Below, piece after piece: positions 12,185 through 24,800 of a DNA stretch of 64,000 nucleotides (its first letter is position 1; every line of letters begins with the position of its first letter). The translations under genes and the position numbers were made by a program. The stretch comes from Saxidomus purpurata. Lineage: Eukaryota; Mollusca; Bivalvia; Venerida; Veneridae. The stretch covers positions 36,789,266 through 36,853,265 of the forward strand of contig JAFMSR010000005.1 of assembly GCA_022818135.1 (NCBI GenBank), read 5' to 3'. Below the pieces are notes generated by a model. That model was not told where the DNA came from and searched no databases. It saw only the letters and a program-made list of their open reading frames with translations.

Positions 12185-13850
12185 GTTATGCCCCCGAAGG
12201 GTGGCATATTAAAATCGCACTGTCCGTCCGTCTGTGCGTTGGTTAAAGTTTTTAAGTCAAATTCTAGATCTATCACGGTTGACAAACTCAAAGATCTTCC
12301 TCAACATCTACCCCTGAGGAAACAATCCCCATGACTTTGTATTTTTGACAGATTTACCTTTGTAACATGCATTTAAAGTTTTTTTTAAGTAAATATCTTG
12401 AATAACTTGTCAAAGGTCACATGTCAATTATCTACATCAACATCTAACCTGATGACAATCCCCCTGTTTGCATTTTTGACCGATTTATCCCCTATCTACA
12501 AAATGGTCAAAGGTCACATATCTTGAACTATAAAGGTTATGGATAACCTCTATTTATCTACCATACATCTACCTGGGAAACAATCCCTGTAACTTTGTTT
12601 TCATTTTTGACAGATTTATGCCCCTTTTTAACTGAAGGTTAAAGTTTTTATATTAGTCAAATATCTTGAATACATCAAAGGTCTTGACTTGAAATCATAT
12701 CAACTTACCATCAACATCTACACCTGAGAACAACCCCCCTAGCTCATTTTTAAGGTCAAGGTCCCTTTATACTTAGAGTTTTTTGAAGTTGCTAACCTGG
12801 TATTCCAGGGTGAACTTTCTGATCGATGATTGTCCATATATGCACACATTTTGATTCAGATCTTCGGACCTGTAGCCACTTTGATCATGCATTGAAGGAT
12901 TCTTAAAATAAGCTTTGCCACAAATTGTTCATAGCACCATTCCAAGAACACTGGTTGCTATACAAAACAAGACTTAACTCCTTAGCTCAAAGGTCAATGT
13001 CAAACTTAGATGTTTGGAAGGTAGCATTGTTGCCTCTATATATGTTCATATTATGACCCCGGGCACACATTCGTTTCCGGACTGTAGTTTTGTCATAGGC
13101 ATATGAAGGAGATTTTAAAAATTTCTTCTTGAAACCAAATGGCCAAGAGCTTATATTGGCATGTAGATTGTCAGTGGCTCTCCAAGATTGTTCCAATCAT
13201 GCCCCTAGCTCATTGGTCAAGGTCACACAGTTTGAAAGGCTAATGGACTTTCTTCTTCTTAGGCTAGTGCTTAATATATGGCATGCAGCATTAGCGTGAC
13301 CTTACCAGGACTGTTCAACTTTGTCCCCGGATGCATTTGTTTTACAAAGGATTTAGTAAAACTAATTTGGGCACAAATGTCTACCACAGTCAAGATGACA
13401 TGTACAAGACCCATCATCCCTCTTACCACAAAGGTCTAAGGTCTTGAACACTTGGAGCTTATAGGTAACTTGGAAAAACTGTATATATGCATACATCTTG
13501 TGTTCTGGATTATAACTTTATCATGCTTTTGAAGGATTTTACCAGACTGAAATACTAAATGGCATCAAATGTCTAAGCATTATGCAATGCGGAGTTATGC
13601 TTATTTTATGCATATCAACTTGAAATGTCCCAAGTTATTCATGGTCAAAGATACAACCTTATTGTTTGAAAGTATCCCCACCCCTCGTTGGAATACTGTA
13701 TCCATGGTTAGCTCGTTGTCATGCATGGAAGGTCTTTGAACAATTACATAGCCTTACATTCTTATTGAGCACATGCAGAGGACACCTGTCCTGGTGAGGC
13801 AACCCTCTTTCGGGGGCATTCGTCACTTGTGAGGGACAGCTCTTGTTGTA
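12185..13850 (+). mobile_element. Non-autonomous element with internal tandem repeats
   Basis: Begins GGGTGGCATATTAAAATCGCAC...GTCCGTCCGTCTG and ends GGGGCATTCGTCACTTGTGAGGGACAGCTCTTGTT. Both ends recur, inverted, at 57125 and 56230, which marks this as one element type. The interior is a string of diverged units of about 180 bp (AGCTCAAAGGTCA, CATGCAGCAT, GTATATATGCATACA). Conserved ends with a variable satellite core resemble the bivalve pearl / Helentron-associated elements; that classification is inference. No coding region is seen. Confidence 0.6.
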
Positions 13851-15119
13851 CTTAGATTTTGTCACAAAATTATTGGTATTCTGACAAAGCATTAGGAGAC
13901 ACAAGTGTTCTACTGAACACCCATCTAGTTGTTTATACAAACTAAAACTGTTAGTTGTCACTTTGTTCTTGGCTAAGTCAAACAGTCTTAACCTGATCTT
14001 CACCAAACTTGCTGAATATTTATAAGGGCATAATGTCTCAGCCAAGTTGGATAACCAGCCTAATCACAAAAGGCACATTTTGATTATGGCCCTCGAATTA
14101 CCAAAAACTATCAAATTAGCCTTTACAACTCTATAGTTTGAACAGGCGAATTAGCCTTGTCTGCTCTATAGTTCAGACAGGTGGTACAAAACAGATGAAC
14201 TGCCAGGTATGGAGTTGTGCCTTCCTGACAAACGTATTTTGTTACAGTTTGGCACTCTTGTTCATCTTGGCAGATACAACAGTCGTTAAAATATTGTGAA
14301 ACAATACTGCTGCAAGTACAAGATCTATGAAGTGTATTGTTAAGATTTTGACATTATTTGAGCAGCGACAGAAAGTTGTCCAAAATGATGTATTTACATG
14401 TACCTGTACTGTAGACACTAATGATGTATGTGCAGATTCCATTTTAACTTCATGCCGAGAAAAATAATGTAAACTAAAAACAAAAAATTAATTTACTGGA
14501 ATATTCATTTTTGTCTAATAGTCCTTATATTATGGAGTCTGATTTTGAGAAAGATATAATGTATGTGTACACTTGCATTTTGAATTATCATTTCAGCTTA
14601 CTTTGCATTGTGTTAAACTTCTGTGTGTTGAAAAGCATATTTCATAGAGGTATACATGTATGTTAGTTCACATATTAGCCTGTCTATCTGATCCCTTTAC
14701 AGTTGATATATTCTTGTGATGTGAACTGTAACACAGTCTTTAAGAGAAAACATGAAACTTGGCACATAGGATCACACTATAGTGTAAATTTGCAAATGAG
14801 GGCTTCATTCAGCTGTGTTGTAAAGTCATGGATATTTTGCTTGGTTCCCAACCAAGTATACTTTTGTAAAACCTGAAAGTGAATAGCCAAATTGTAGTTT
14901 TTGTAACATTCATTTTGAACATTTATTTTGTAGATATCTTCTTTGAATGAAACATATTTCTCTGTAACTATATCTGTAAAACAAGATTATTTAGGAACTG
15001 CTTTTGACTGTTAAAAGCTAGTTATCTGACTAACACTTCTTGTAATGTATAAAATAAATCTGAAGAAAATTTTGGTACATCTTGTTTTCTACTTCTAGTG
15101 ATTACTAAGGATTTTATGT
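13851..15119. other. Intergenic DNA without recognised features
   Basis: AT-rich sequence with only short chance frames. It contains TTTTGTCACAAAATTATTGG near 13858, related to the repeat at 17765, and an AATAAA near 15053 that could end a long zinc-finger transcript. Nothing else is supported. Confidence 0.4.
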
Positions 15120-15121
15120 TA

Positions 15122-16095
15122 TTAGCTCACCTGGCACAGTGTGCGAGGCTGAGCTATTCAGGTCACTCACTGTCCGTCTCTGAAACCACTAGGATAAAGT
15201 TGATGAAACTTGGCCCTTGGCAGCCGACATCTCGGGCACCATTGGGTCAAAAGTTGGCAGAGATATTACTTGATGAAGCTCTATTTATAAAAAATATTGT
15301 TCAAATAATGCCTTTTTGTGCAGATCTCTGGTGAAATGGAACAAAAGGGAAAAAATCTCTGAGCTTAGATATTTGGCATGCAATTTGGCTAGCGGCCTGC
15401 TACAAAGTGTTCAAATCCTGAACCACGGGTTAGAATTGACCCCAAATGAGTGCGTCAGTTGATTTTACATATGCTTGTATAGAAAAACCTTCAAAAATCT
15501 TCTCTGAAACCAGAGGCCTAAAGCTTAGATATTAAGTGTGTAGGATTGCCAAGCCGACCTCTACTAAGATTGTTCATATCACTTTATACAGGAAGAAATC
15601 GTCTTAGATATATGGCAAGTAGCATAAGCTTGTGAACCTCTACCATGTTGTTCAAATCATGACCCAGGGTCAAAATCTATCCTGCCTTTGGGTTACTTGA
15701 TTTTACATAGGCTTATATAGGGAAAACTTCAAAAAACTTGTCTAGAGCCACAAGGCCCAGAGCTTAGATATTTGCAATGTAGCAGTATGTAGTGGGTCGT
15801 TTATATTTGGACCCACAGGTTAAAATGGATGTTTCTACTATTTATGTCTCCCATCTAGTGTGGGTAGACATTTTATTTTGTGCTGTCTGTCCCTCTGCCC
15901 TTCCGCACTTGTCCGTCTGTCATGAGTTTGTCCACGCAACTCTTACAAGCCTGGATGGATTTTACTGAAACTTTATTTGGGGTTACTATCTCAAAGGGGA
16001 GGGAAGGCCATGCATACATTTTTTCATGAAAAATGATCTCTAGTTTTGATCTTATAAGATAGCCGATGCTAGCCAGGTGAGAGATTCAAGAGCCA
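15122..16095 (+). mobile_element. AGCTCACCTGG...CCAGGTGAG element with internal repeats
   Basis: The left end (TTAGCTCACCTGGCACAGTG) and right end (GCTAGCCAGGTGAGAGATTC) are partly inverted copies. Between them are diverged units of about 170-190 bp, each with AGCTTAGATATTTGGCATG and GTTCAAATCATGACCC. At 15845-15960 another repeat end (ATGTCTCCCATCTAGTGTGGG) is nested. It is non-coding and of the same structural class as the element at 12185. Confidence 0.55.
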
Positions 16096-16229
16096 TACTG
16101 GCACTTTTTTAGACTGGACATTTGTTACTAAATTGGCAGCTGTATCGTCAAATAAATAAGCGTCCAGGCGTTAGCGTGCTCACACCTTGGTTAAGTTTGC
16201 AACACCTAATTGCCTATTTATTTCGAAGT

Positions 16230-17790
16230 ATTACAGGTATGGCTTTGAAACTTACCATACCACTTTACCATCATAACCTCCATCTACAGACAACAGTACA
16301 TAACTCTGTCAAGGTTTTTGACAGAATTATGGCCCTTTTTTTATTAGAAAGTGTATTGAGCTTGGTTAACTTTTTCCTTCCACCTCACTTTATTTCAAAA
16401 CCATTGGAGGTATTGGTTTGAAACTAACCTTACTTGTTTACCATCATGACCTTCATCAACAGACAAGAGGACACTAACTCTGTCAAGGTTTTTGACAGAT
16501 TTATGCCCCTTTTTACTTTAGAAAATACATTGAATATGGGTAAACTCCACTTATTGCCTGAACCCTTTGAGATATTGCTTTGAAACTTTTAATGCTATTT
16601 CACATCATTACCCCCATCTGTACGCAAGACAAGGTAACCCTCCTGTCAGGGCAATTTGTTTTAAAAATTAAGGCCTTTTATCGACTTAGAATCTTGGTTA
16701 AGTTTCCGGACTGTAATTTGTCAGTCCATTTTTTGAATGAACTGTTTGAGATATTAATTTGAAAGTTGGAATACTTGTTTACCATCATGATTCCCAAACA
16801 TGGGCAGGAGAAGGTAATTCTGAAGGTCAAGGATTCCTTATTTGAATTATGGCCCTTTTTGACTTAGAAACTCAGTTAAAGTTTGTCATTCTTGTCCACT
16901 TTTTAACTTAACCATTTGACATATTACTTTGAACAGTTGGAGTACTTATGTACCATCGTAAGACCCATCTGTAAGCCAAAAGCAAGATAACTCTGTGAAA
17001 ATTTTTCTTGATTTGTACTTAGAATATTCCTAGTTCAAAGTCTTGTGTGCCCTGTAACTGTGCATTAAGTTTTATTTTATTGGCAAGCACTAAAACGTCG
17101 TGCACGCTGTCCGACCGCCTAGCTCAATTGTTAGTGTCACACTTAGAGTTGGAGTAATTTGTTACTAAATCTTGGCACATCGTATCAACTTTGTCAAATA
17201 AATTGAAGCAGTTTCAAATGAGTTATGTCTGCACACAAGATATGTGAGTGCAAACACATCCCTACCAAAAGGTAATGTGCACGCTTAGAGTTTGCAGCTA
17301 ATGGACCTCTGAACTTAAGCATACTTGTGCCTGGGCTCCACCAATTCTTGAAGGCTTTCTAACTTGAACGGTCTGATAAGCGAGAACCACTGCACACCAT
17401 TCCCTCTTAAAGTCAAGGTCACACTTAGTGTTAGTAATGGAATTGTATGCCCTTTGGAGTAAACTGTAACCTATGGGATCATTTTGTCCTTCCATAGCAC
17501 ATAAACTTAATGTTGGCTATAACTTTGCAGTTTCTTAAGATTTCTGGCTTATTATATAGGGGTTGTGTGCAGCCTTTGTGGTCATTTTTTTGTACTTAGA
17601 TTTTGTCATGAAAACTTAATGTTGGCTATAACTTTGCCATCTTGAGATTTCTTCATCAACCTATAAAATTGCAGTTGTTTCTTGCTTATTATATAAAGGT
17701 GATGCCGCCAAATTTTGAAGGTCGAGGTAATATTTGACAGAGTTATGCTCCTTTTTGTACTTTGATTTTGTCATAAAATCATTGGTTATT
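16230..17790 (+). repeat. Degenerate tandem array, about 200-bp period
   Basis: Units share TACTTGTTTACCATCATGACC, ACTCTGTCAAGGTTTTTGACAG and ATTATGGCCCTTTTT at about 16255, 16435, 16610, 16780 and 16950. The array then passes into the CTTAATGTTGGCTATAAC repeats at 17505 and 17605. No gene is seen between the array and the PRIM2 3' end. Confidence 0.6.
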
Positions 17791-18069
17791 CCGACAGTGA
17801 ACTGACAAGTGTAATGGTCCTTGTACACTGCAGTTCCTTTTAATGTCCTTTGTGTGTAAAGTTTATATAAGTTTCCTTGAATACTTTTTAGTTATGCTCC
17901 AGACAAGTGTGATGAACAGATGCAGCCCATTACCATATCGACTCTACCTCGACTGGGTTATAATAAATCAACTGGGACAGGGCAACAGCTTTATACAAAA
18001 TAAATAAAATGCAAACTAAAATTCTTGAAAATTTCATTTAAAACAAACATCTGAATTAAATTGTAATAA

Positions 18070-18075
18070 TTTATT
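18070..18075 (-). other. PRIM2: Candidate PRIM2 polyadenylation signal
   Basis: TTTATT on the + strand reads AATAAA on the minus strand, about 785 bp downstream of the PRIM2 stop. It would give a 3' UTR covering about 18050-18856, an AT-rich non-coding stretch with nothing else in it. Confidence 0.45.
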
Positions 18076-18856
18076 GGCAAATAAAAAGGAAGATATAAAT
18101 GTTTCTTGTATCAAATAAAAAATTGATAGGTATGAACACATTATATGACAAGATTTAATCAACCACAATAACCTTGTGTAGTCTAGAAATCCCTGCATAT
18201 TTAAAACAAATTACAAAAAGCCAAATTTCACAATCAATTTAACATGGGTTAAAATCCAGTCTATAAAATAAACTCGCATAGAAAGAAATATATATAACTT
18301 AATCCCAAAAATAATAACAAAAAAACATAATGCAAGTTTAATCAACTTCTAAAGATACTTGTAATCTCAATTAATTCCCTAATCATTTTGTTTCAAATAA
18401 AAATAATTTTACACATACATAAGTTGTACCAAATGGTTGCTATAAGAGAAATTATATGGAATATTAACATTTTAGATAATCTAGTACATTGTTATACACA
18501 TGATTTCTTTTATATCCGCACTATAAGGCAATGAGTAAGATCTGTAGTGTATTTTACATATCATTTTTAATTTGATTGGACACAGACTTCTACTGCAAAT
18601 TAGGAAACAATTTTATTTCAGCCATAAGCAATAAGCGCATACCACAAATTCAAATCAAGTCTTTAAGACATAGTATAACACTTGCTGATCAGACAGTTTT
18701 CCGATCCATGAACATTCAGAACAAGCCTTGACACTATACGATAAAGGGTAAAAGTTCTTAAAACCCTCAATTCAAATCTCTTCTATAGCCTATAATGGGG
18801 GACCATCCTTTCAAAGATGTTAGCACTGTTGTTCACAGGAGAATAATGTCGTACAT

Positions 18857-21800
18857 TTATCGGTCTGTTTGCATTGACATCTCTGCCTCTGTTATATCGA
18901 AGTCATCATCCATTTCATCGAGGCCATTGCTCTTTCCCGCTGACTGACCGCTACTACTGCTGGACTGTGACACTGGTGTTCCCTGTGACTGTTGCGATGA
19001 CACTTTCTGTGAATATGGTGTTTTTGGTGTTCCGATCGATGGCGCTGCAAAAAAAAACCAGTCTAACAACATTGTAAAATAATTGGCTGTAACATTTAAA
19101 ATAATGCAATACAGCTTTACTGTCAACTCAGATTTTACGCCATGTGCTTTAACCGAATATTAACGAATATAGATAAAATTGATGATTTAAACTAAAATCA
19201 TTTGAATTTATCAAAACAGATGAAATCTACTGAAGACACTTCAGTTATAGTACATTTTGCACTATTTGATTGAAAGTAATACCCACCAACAACAGTGTGA
19301 CAACTGATATTTTCCACAACTTTGTGTATTTAATAAGTATACAAATGGGTCCATATTTCGATGTTGGTTTACAATTGAATAAATGATTTTCAAATCAAAA
19401 CTTTATCGGTTTTCTAAACTGATTGAATTCATTTAAATTTCACTTTCAATTAAAATTTGATATCAACTAGTTTAATTCCCTGATCTATATTTTCAACAAA
19501 CTGCTTCATCAAACAACATGTCTATCCTCGAGAACAAACGTTAAATCTAATCGTCTTTTCTCTATAGTCGTGTCTAGTCATTTTTTAGTAATTTTTACTA
19601 AACAGTTCTAGTCATTTGAACCCAGAGCTTTTTAGTTACATGTTTACTCAGTGTTTTTTACGTTTGAACAGCATTATTTCACAGTAATTTGAGTACAAAG
19701 AAGAACTATTATTAGTCAGCAGACTGTAATATATTGTTGGCAAAACCCATATAATGTTCACTTGTTAAATCACTTTAGTATAGTATGCATATCCAATGAA
19801 TAAAAACTGATAGCTACTATATTGTTACTCAATGAAACATATGGTATTCGCCCCTTACTTTAATTCGTTCCAGCCCCAATAATAATGCAATATGTGTACA
19901 TTTACTGTAACTCAGTTTTTATCTTGGTCTTTAACCCAATTAACATACAACTTTGAAGTTGTTACTTGGGAGGACGTAGTCATAGAGTAATTAAAGACAT
20001 TAAAGTATTTACATGTATTTGATTGAAAGAGGATAACAAAAGAAGAACAGAATGTGACAACTGACATCCAGAAACTTTGTACATTTGAAGTATACAAATG
20101 GTTTCAAATCTTCTATGTGTGTACACTATTTATTCTCAAATTAAAGACTTTATCAATTTTCTGAACAAAAAATACCTACTCTCTTGACATACATACTGTT
20201 GACATATGTTTGCTGGTTTCATTCGCTGATCTATAACTTCAACCAATTGATTAACCAAACGATATGATATATCCTCAGACAAACTTGAAACTATTTTTCC
20301 TATTTCAAATATGCAAAAAGCTAGTATCATTTAATGATAGTTTGTCAATGTACATATAGTTGCGTTGTCGCTGGTCATATATATAACTCTTCTTCCTGAG
20401 ATACATGTATATCTTACACATCAAACCAATGTTTTCAATTTATAAAAATATTGTACACTATTCACTCTATTGCCAGCCTTCATTACCTTTATTATCGCCA
20501 TTTAATACCCTCTGACTCTCCTCGAAGTACTGGTTTGGATGGCTGAATGCCTGAGCTTGATACTCTACTGGAAGTTTGTGGGCAGCCTCGAAGTACCTGG
20601 TACACGCTACGTTGTACCGACCGGCTTTCACTTCATTCATTATCTGTGATATGAATCATAGAGAAATACAAGATTACCTAGGCTTCTACACAACAGCCGC
20701 TGTCATTTTCAAAAGTGGCCACGGAGCCTCTAAATTCAGATTTCTGGATAAATCCCGAATTGTAGAAACCCTGAACAGCCTCACTCTGACTCAAACAAGA
20801 GGGGCACAAGGGCTCGCTCACCTGAGTACAATGGCCAGACTGGTTCAAGAGAACAAACTGGAATAATTTCCACTACGATGTTGGTGTAACATAATAGTTA
20901 CCCCAACTTGAATGATGATAAGGTGTCAAATGCAGCATCTAGAATGTTCACAAACCTTTTCTATGATTTGACCTGATGTCAAAGCTTTTGACCCCAAGTA
21001 ATCTAGTTTTGAATTTGACCTAAAGTTTATCAAAAACATTCTGACCAACTTTCGAGATTATTGGGTACAAAATATGATGTTAAAATGTTGGTGACCGAGC
21101 TTTTGACCACATGTGACCCAGTTACCTACTTGACATAGTTCATCAGGATAAATATTCTGACCAATTTTCATGGTGATTGGGTACAAAATATGGGCTCTAA
21201 AACACTGACATGATGTTTGTATGATTTAACTGAGTGACTAACTCTTATGCCACCTGACCCAGTTATATACTTGACCTAGAATTCATGAAACAAACTTTTT
21301 AATTTTCCTGACGATAGGGTACAAAAAGTGGATTCTAGAGTGTTGACAAGATTTTTCTGTCACTTGACCTGGTGACTTAAGTTCCTGATCCAATGGGACT
21401 CAGTTTCAAACATGGCCTAGAATTCATCAAAACAAACATTCTAGTTTTCAGGATAATTGGGTAGAAAATGTGGCTTCTATAGTGTCTACAATGTTTTGCA
21501 GTGAAGTTTGGAACTTGGCCTAGAATTTATCAAAACATACATTTTAAGTTTTCAAGATGACTGAGTATAAAATGGGGATTCTACAGGTGTCCAGAAGGTT
21601 TTTTTCTATCATCTGACTAAGAGATATAGTTTTCAATTCCAAATTCAATCTTGAGTTTGAAACAATCAAGACAAAAATCTTTGAGACAAACATTCTTACA
21701 ATTTTTCACGACAATTGGGCACCAGATTCCAGGGTGTCAACAGTGTTTTTCTTTGATTTGAACTTATGACCTAGTTTTTACCTTGTATGATTCAGTTTTG

Positions 21801-24800
21801 ATCTTGGTCCAGATCTCAAAGACATTGACCAATTTTTATGATGACTGAGGGTCTAATGTGACCTAATGTCAACAAGGTTTCCCTTCGATCTGGCCTTGAG
21901 ACCTAGATTCTGACCCCATATATATAATCAAGAGACCATCAAGACAAAATTCTGAACAATTTTCATGATGATTGGGGATCAAATATATAGACTTGATGCT
22001 TCCATCTGTTAATGAACTCAGATGAAAACCAATAAACTCAAGTGATAAATGGAAGTTAAGCTGCCCATTTGATTCGCAAATGCTTTTGAAATACAATATA
22101 TGCACTTGCAATGACAGGAACACTTACTGTTATACATTATGAAGTTTAAACACATTCAACATAGTCAAAATACGTGGTCTGGTTAATCAGTTTTGTACAA
22201 AGAATTTTTATCACAGAAGCACCTTACCGTCTCTAGGTGACTGTCTCCTACTGACATGTATTTCAGTTTTTGCTTCAGTAAGTCAACGTCTGTGTGCTTG
22301 AATGGACAACCTAGAAAGAATGCAGAATGATGGATTGCCATCTTACTGAATGACAGCAAATTTCTCTTTATCTCTTTAAAACAAAACCATGGTTAAAAGG
22401 AATGAATTATGTTTACATTTATATCTGAATATATCTTAACAACACTTCATTTTATTGAAAACTTAACTTTACCTTCTGAAATTTGTTAAATGTCATATAT
22501 ATTCTAGAATATATATCTCTTGCAAATCTTGGAATAAATCTTTGAAACTTAAACCAAGATACGACTTACCATGTGAATCACCTGGTCCTGGGGCATTGGA
22601 CATTATAATCTTCATACAACTGTAAGGTGTGTAGTCAGCACGCTTTCCCTCCTTACCATAGTTGTGACGAATATTGTAGGAATACTGCTTATCAAACTGT
22701 CAAAACAAATTGTTACTGCAGCATTTTCCCAAATTGTGTAATTTTGCGTGATTCAAATTTTGCAATTTGTTAGCAGACACACTTATCTGCACAGTTTAAA
22801 TTCACACAAGGATAATTCTCATATAAAAATCTATGTGAAATGAAACTTCTGTGAGATTTTTTTCAACCAAGTTGGAAATTCGTGATAATTGAATTACCGA
22901 GGATAAAACCAAATATTCAGCATACCGGTACTAATACTTGTTATCTCAAAGTCCCAACACTTGAAACTACCTAATATACCTATTTGGAAAAAGACCCTAT
23001 TCAAAATAATTTATTCAAAATAAAGCAATGAAACTCATGTCCTCTATTTTCTGAACAAGTGTCTTCTGTGTATGATCAAAGGCAACCTGAACTGTAAGCT
23101 TTGATATAGGATTTCATTCAAATCTCTTAATACCTTGTCTACATCTATAAGTTTAGTGAATTCTGATCTCCAGAACTTCATAGCTTCCTCGAGTGACAGA
23201 CCAATGCCTTTCAGGAACAGGCCATACTGCTGACGTCCTCCATGTCGGATGTGGTGGTTCTGTCGTAGTGACCCATGAAGCTGACTCATGCACAGTGGAA
23301 AAGATTTCTTGGACAACTGAAAAATGTGAGCATTGTATTTATATACATTTTACTACATATCAAAAACTGTTTCAGTAAACTAAACAGTGAATGACAACTA
23401 AACACAACATCTTACACCATTATGCAAGTTATTTTTAAAGTTTTTAGTGAGAATAATCACTGGGAGCACGATTTTTTTGACCGACATTTCATTTCCTTTT
23501 GAAGGTTTTGCATATATTTTTATTACGTAATGAAGCGAGTTAACTCACATTGTGACTGTTCTTAACTTTCTTCCTTCTTATCTGAGGTAAATAAGAAACC
23601 ACCAGGAAAGATATTAAATATGTATATATACAAGTTGAAATTTTGTGACATTGACAAGGATTCCATCAAATTGCCAATGGTTTCAGGGAAACAACAAGCA
23701 TGCATGGTAATATTGTAGTAACTGAAACTCAATACCAGTAACTCAAAGCCATCACTGCAGTAATTGATACCATTAAATAGACAAGCATGAACAAGTGCCT
23801 GTTTTATCTACATGGCTACTCATTCTAGAGTATTCAAATATATTTGTGCTAACGAAAACTTAATTCAAAACTAAAATCTTTACTTTTGCAACCACTATCC
23901 TTTAAATTACTCCTGCAAGGTAATACAGCAGAAACAAGTAACATAATACTGCAGGCACATTTAGAATACACTCTAGCAAAATTGCGAATTTACAAAATTT
24001 TTCAAACTCCTTTTTTTCTCATTTTATTTAAAGTTATCCTGACCAACTGGATTTGTGACAGCTATAATTGAATCCTTTAGCATTTTTTTAACAAGATCAT
24101 ATTCCTCATTTATTTCTATTTCACAATATTTTGTTCCTGGCAGACTTTGTAACAAAATGTCACAATAAATATCAAACGCATGCTAGATTAACTGAACTGA
24201 AAAAGACCATGACTGTTTTGTACATAATTTCAACATTTTTTTTTTATGTAACTGACAATATAATTAAGTTTTTCAGTGACAGAAATTGCTGCTAACACTT
24301 CTGAACAAATAAGCAAAAATGCTATATCCATGCAACATTATGCTTAATTTCTAATTTGGAAGCTATTGTATACCTACCTCTTTCCTTTTAAACAGATGCA
24401 TAAAAATACAAGTCAACAATTATATTTACATCAGCAATATATTACTACAGGGTAATTATATAACACATGATCAAGATAAACAGACAGATGCATTCATGAC
24501 CAGAAGTCTAGTAAGTCTGGTGCAGTTATGTATTTCTGAACAACAATTATTAATTTATTATCATTGATTATGTTATTGCAGATTTTCTCTGCATTTAGTT
24601 AACTCTAGCTATGTCTTCCTGTAACAAAAGCCTAACTATAATTGTACATTAGAGTTAGAACAATTTTGAAGCAATACCATCATTGTGCATTAGCGCATGT
24701 ATATTTCTGATAAACAAATACTTAACTTAGTCCTAATAGCAACTTTTTGTATAATTGTTAGAGCTTGAATTTGCGGTTAAGCTAGAAACCATATTGTCAC

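Noticed and set aside
20576..20866. 96-codon plus-strand frame
   Set aside because: Antisense shadow over PRIM2 exon 11 and its flank.
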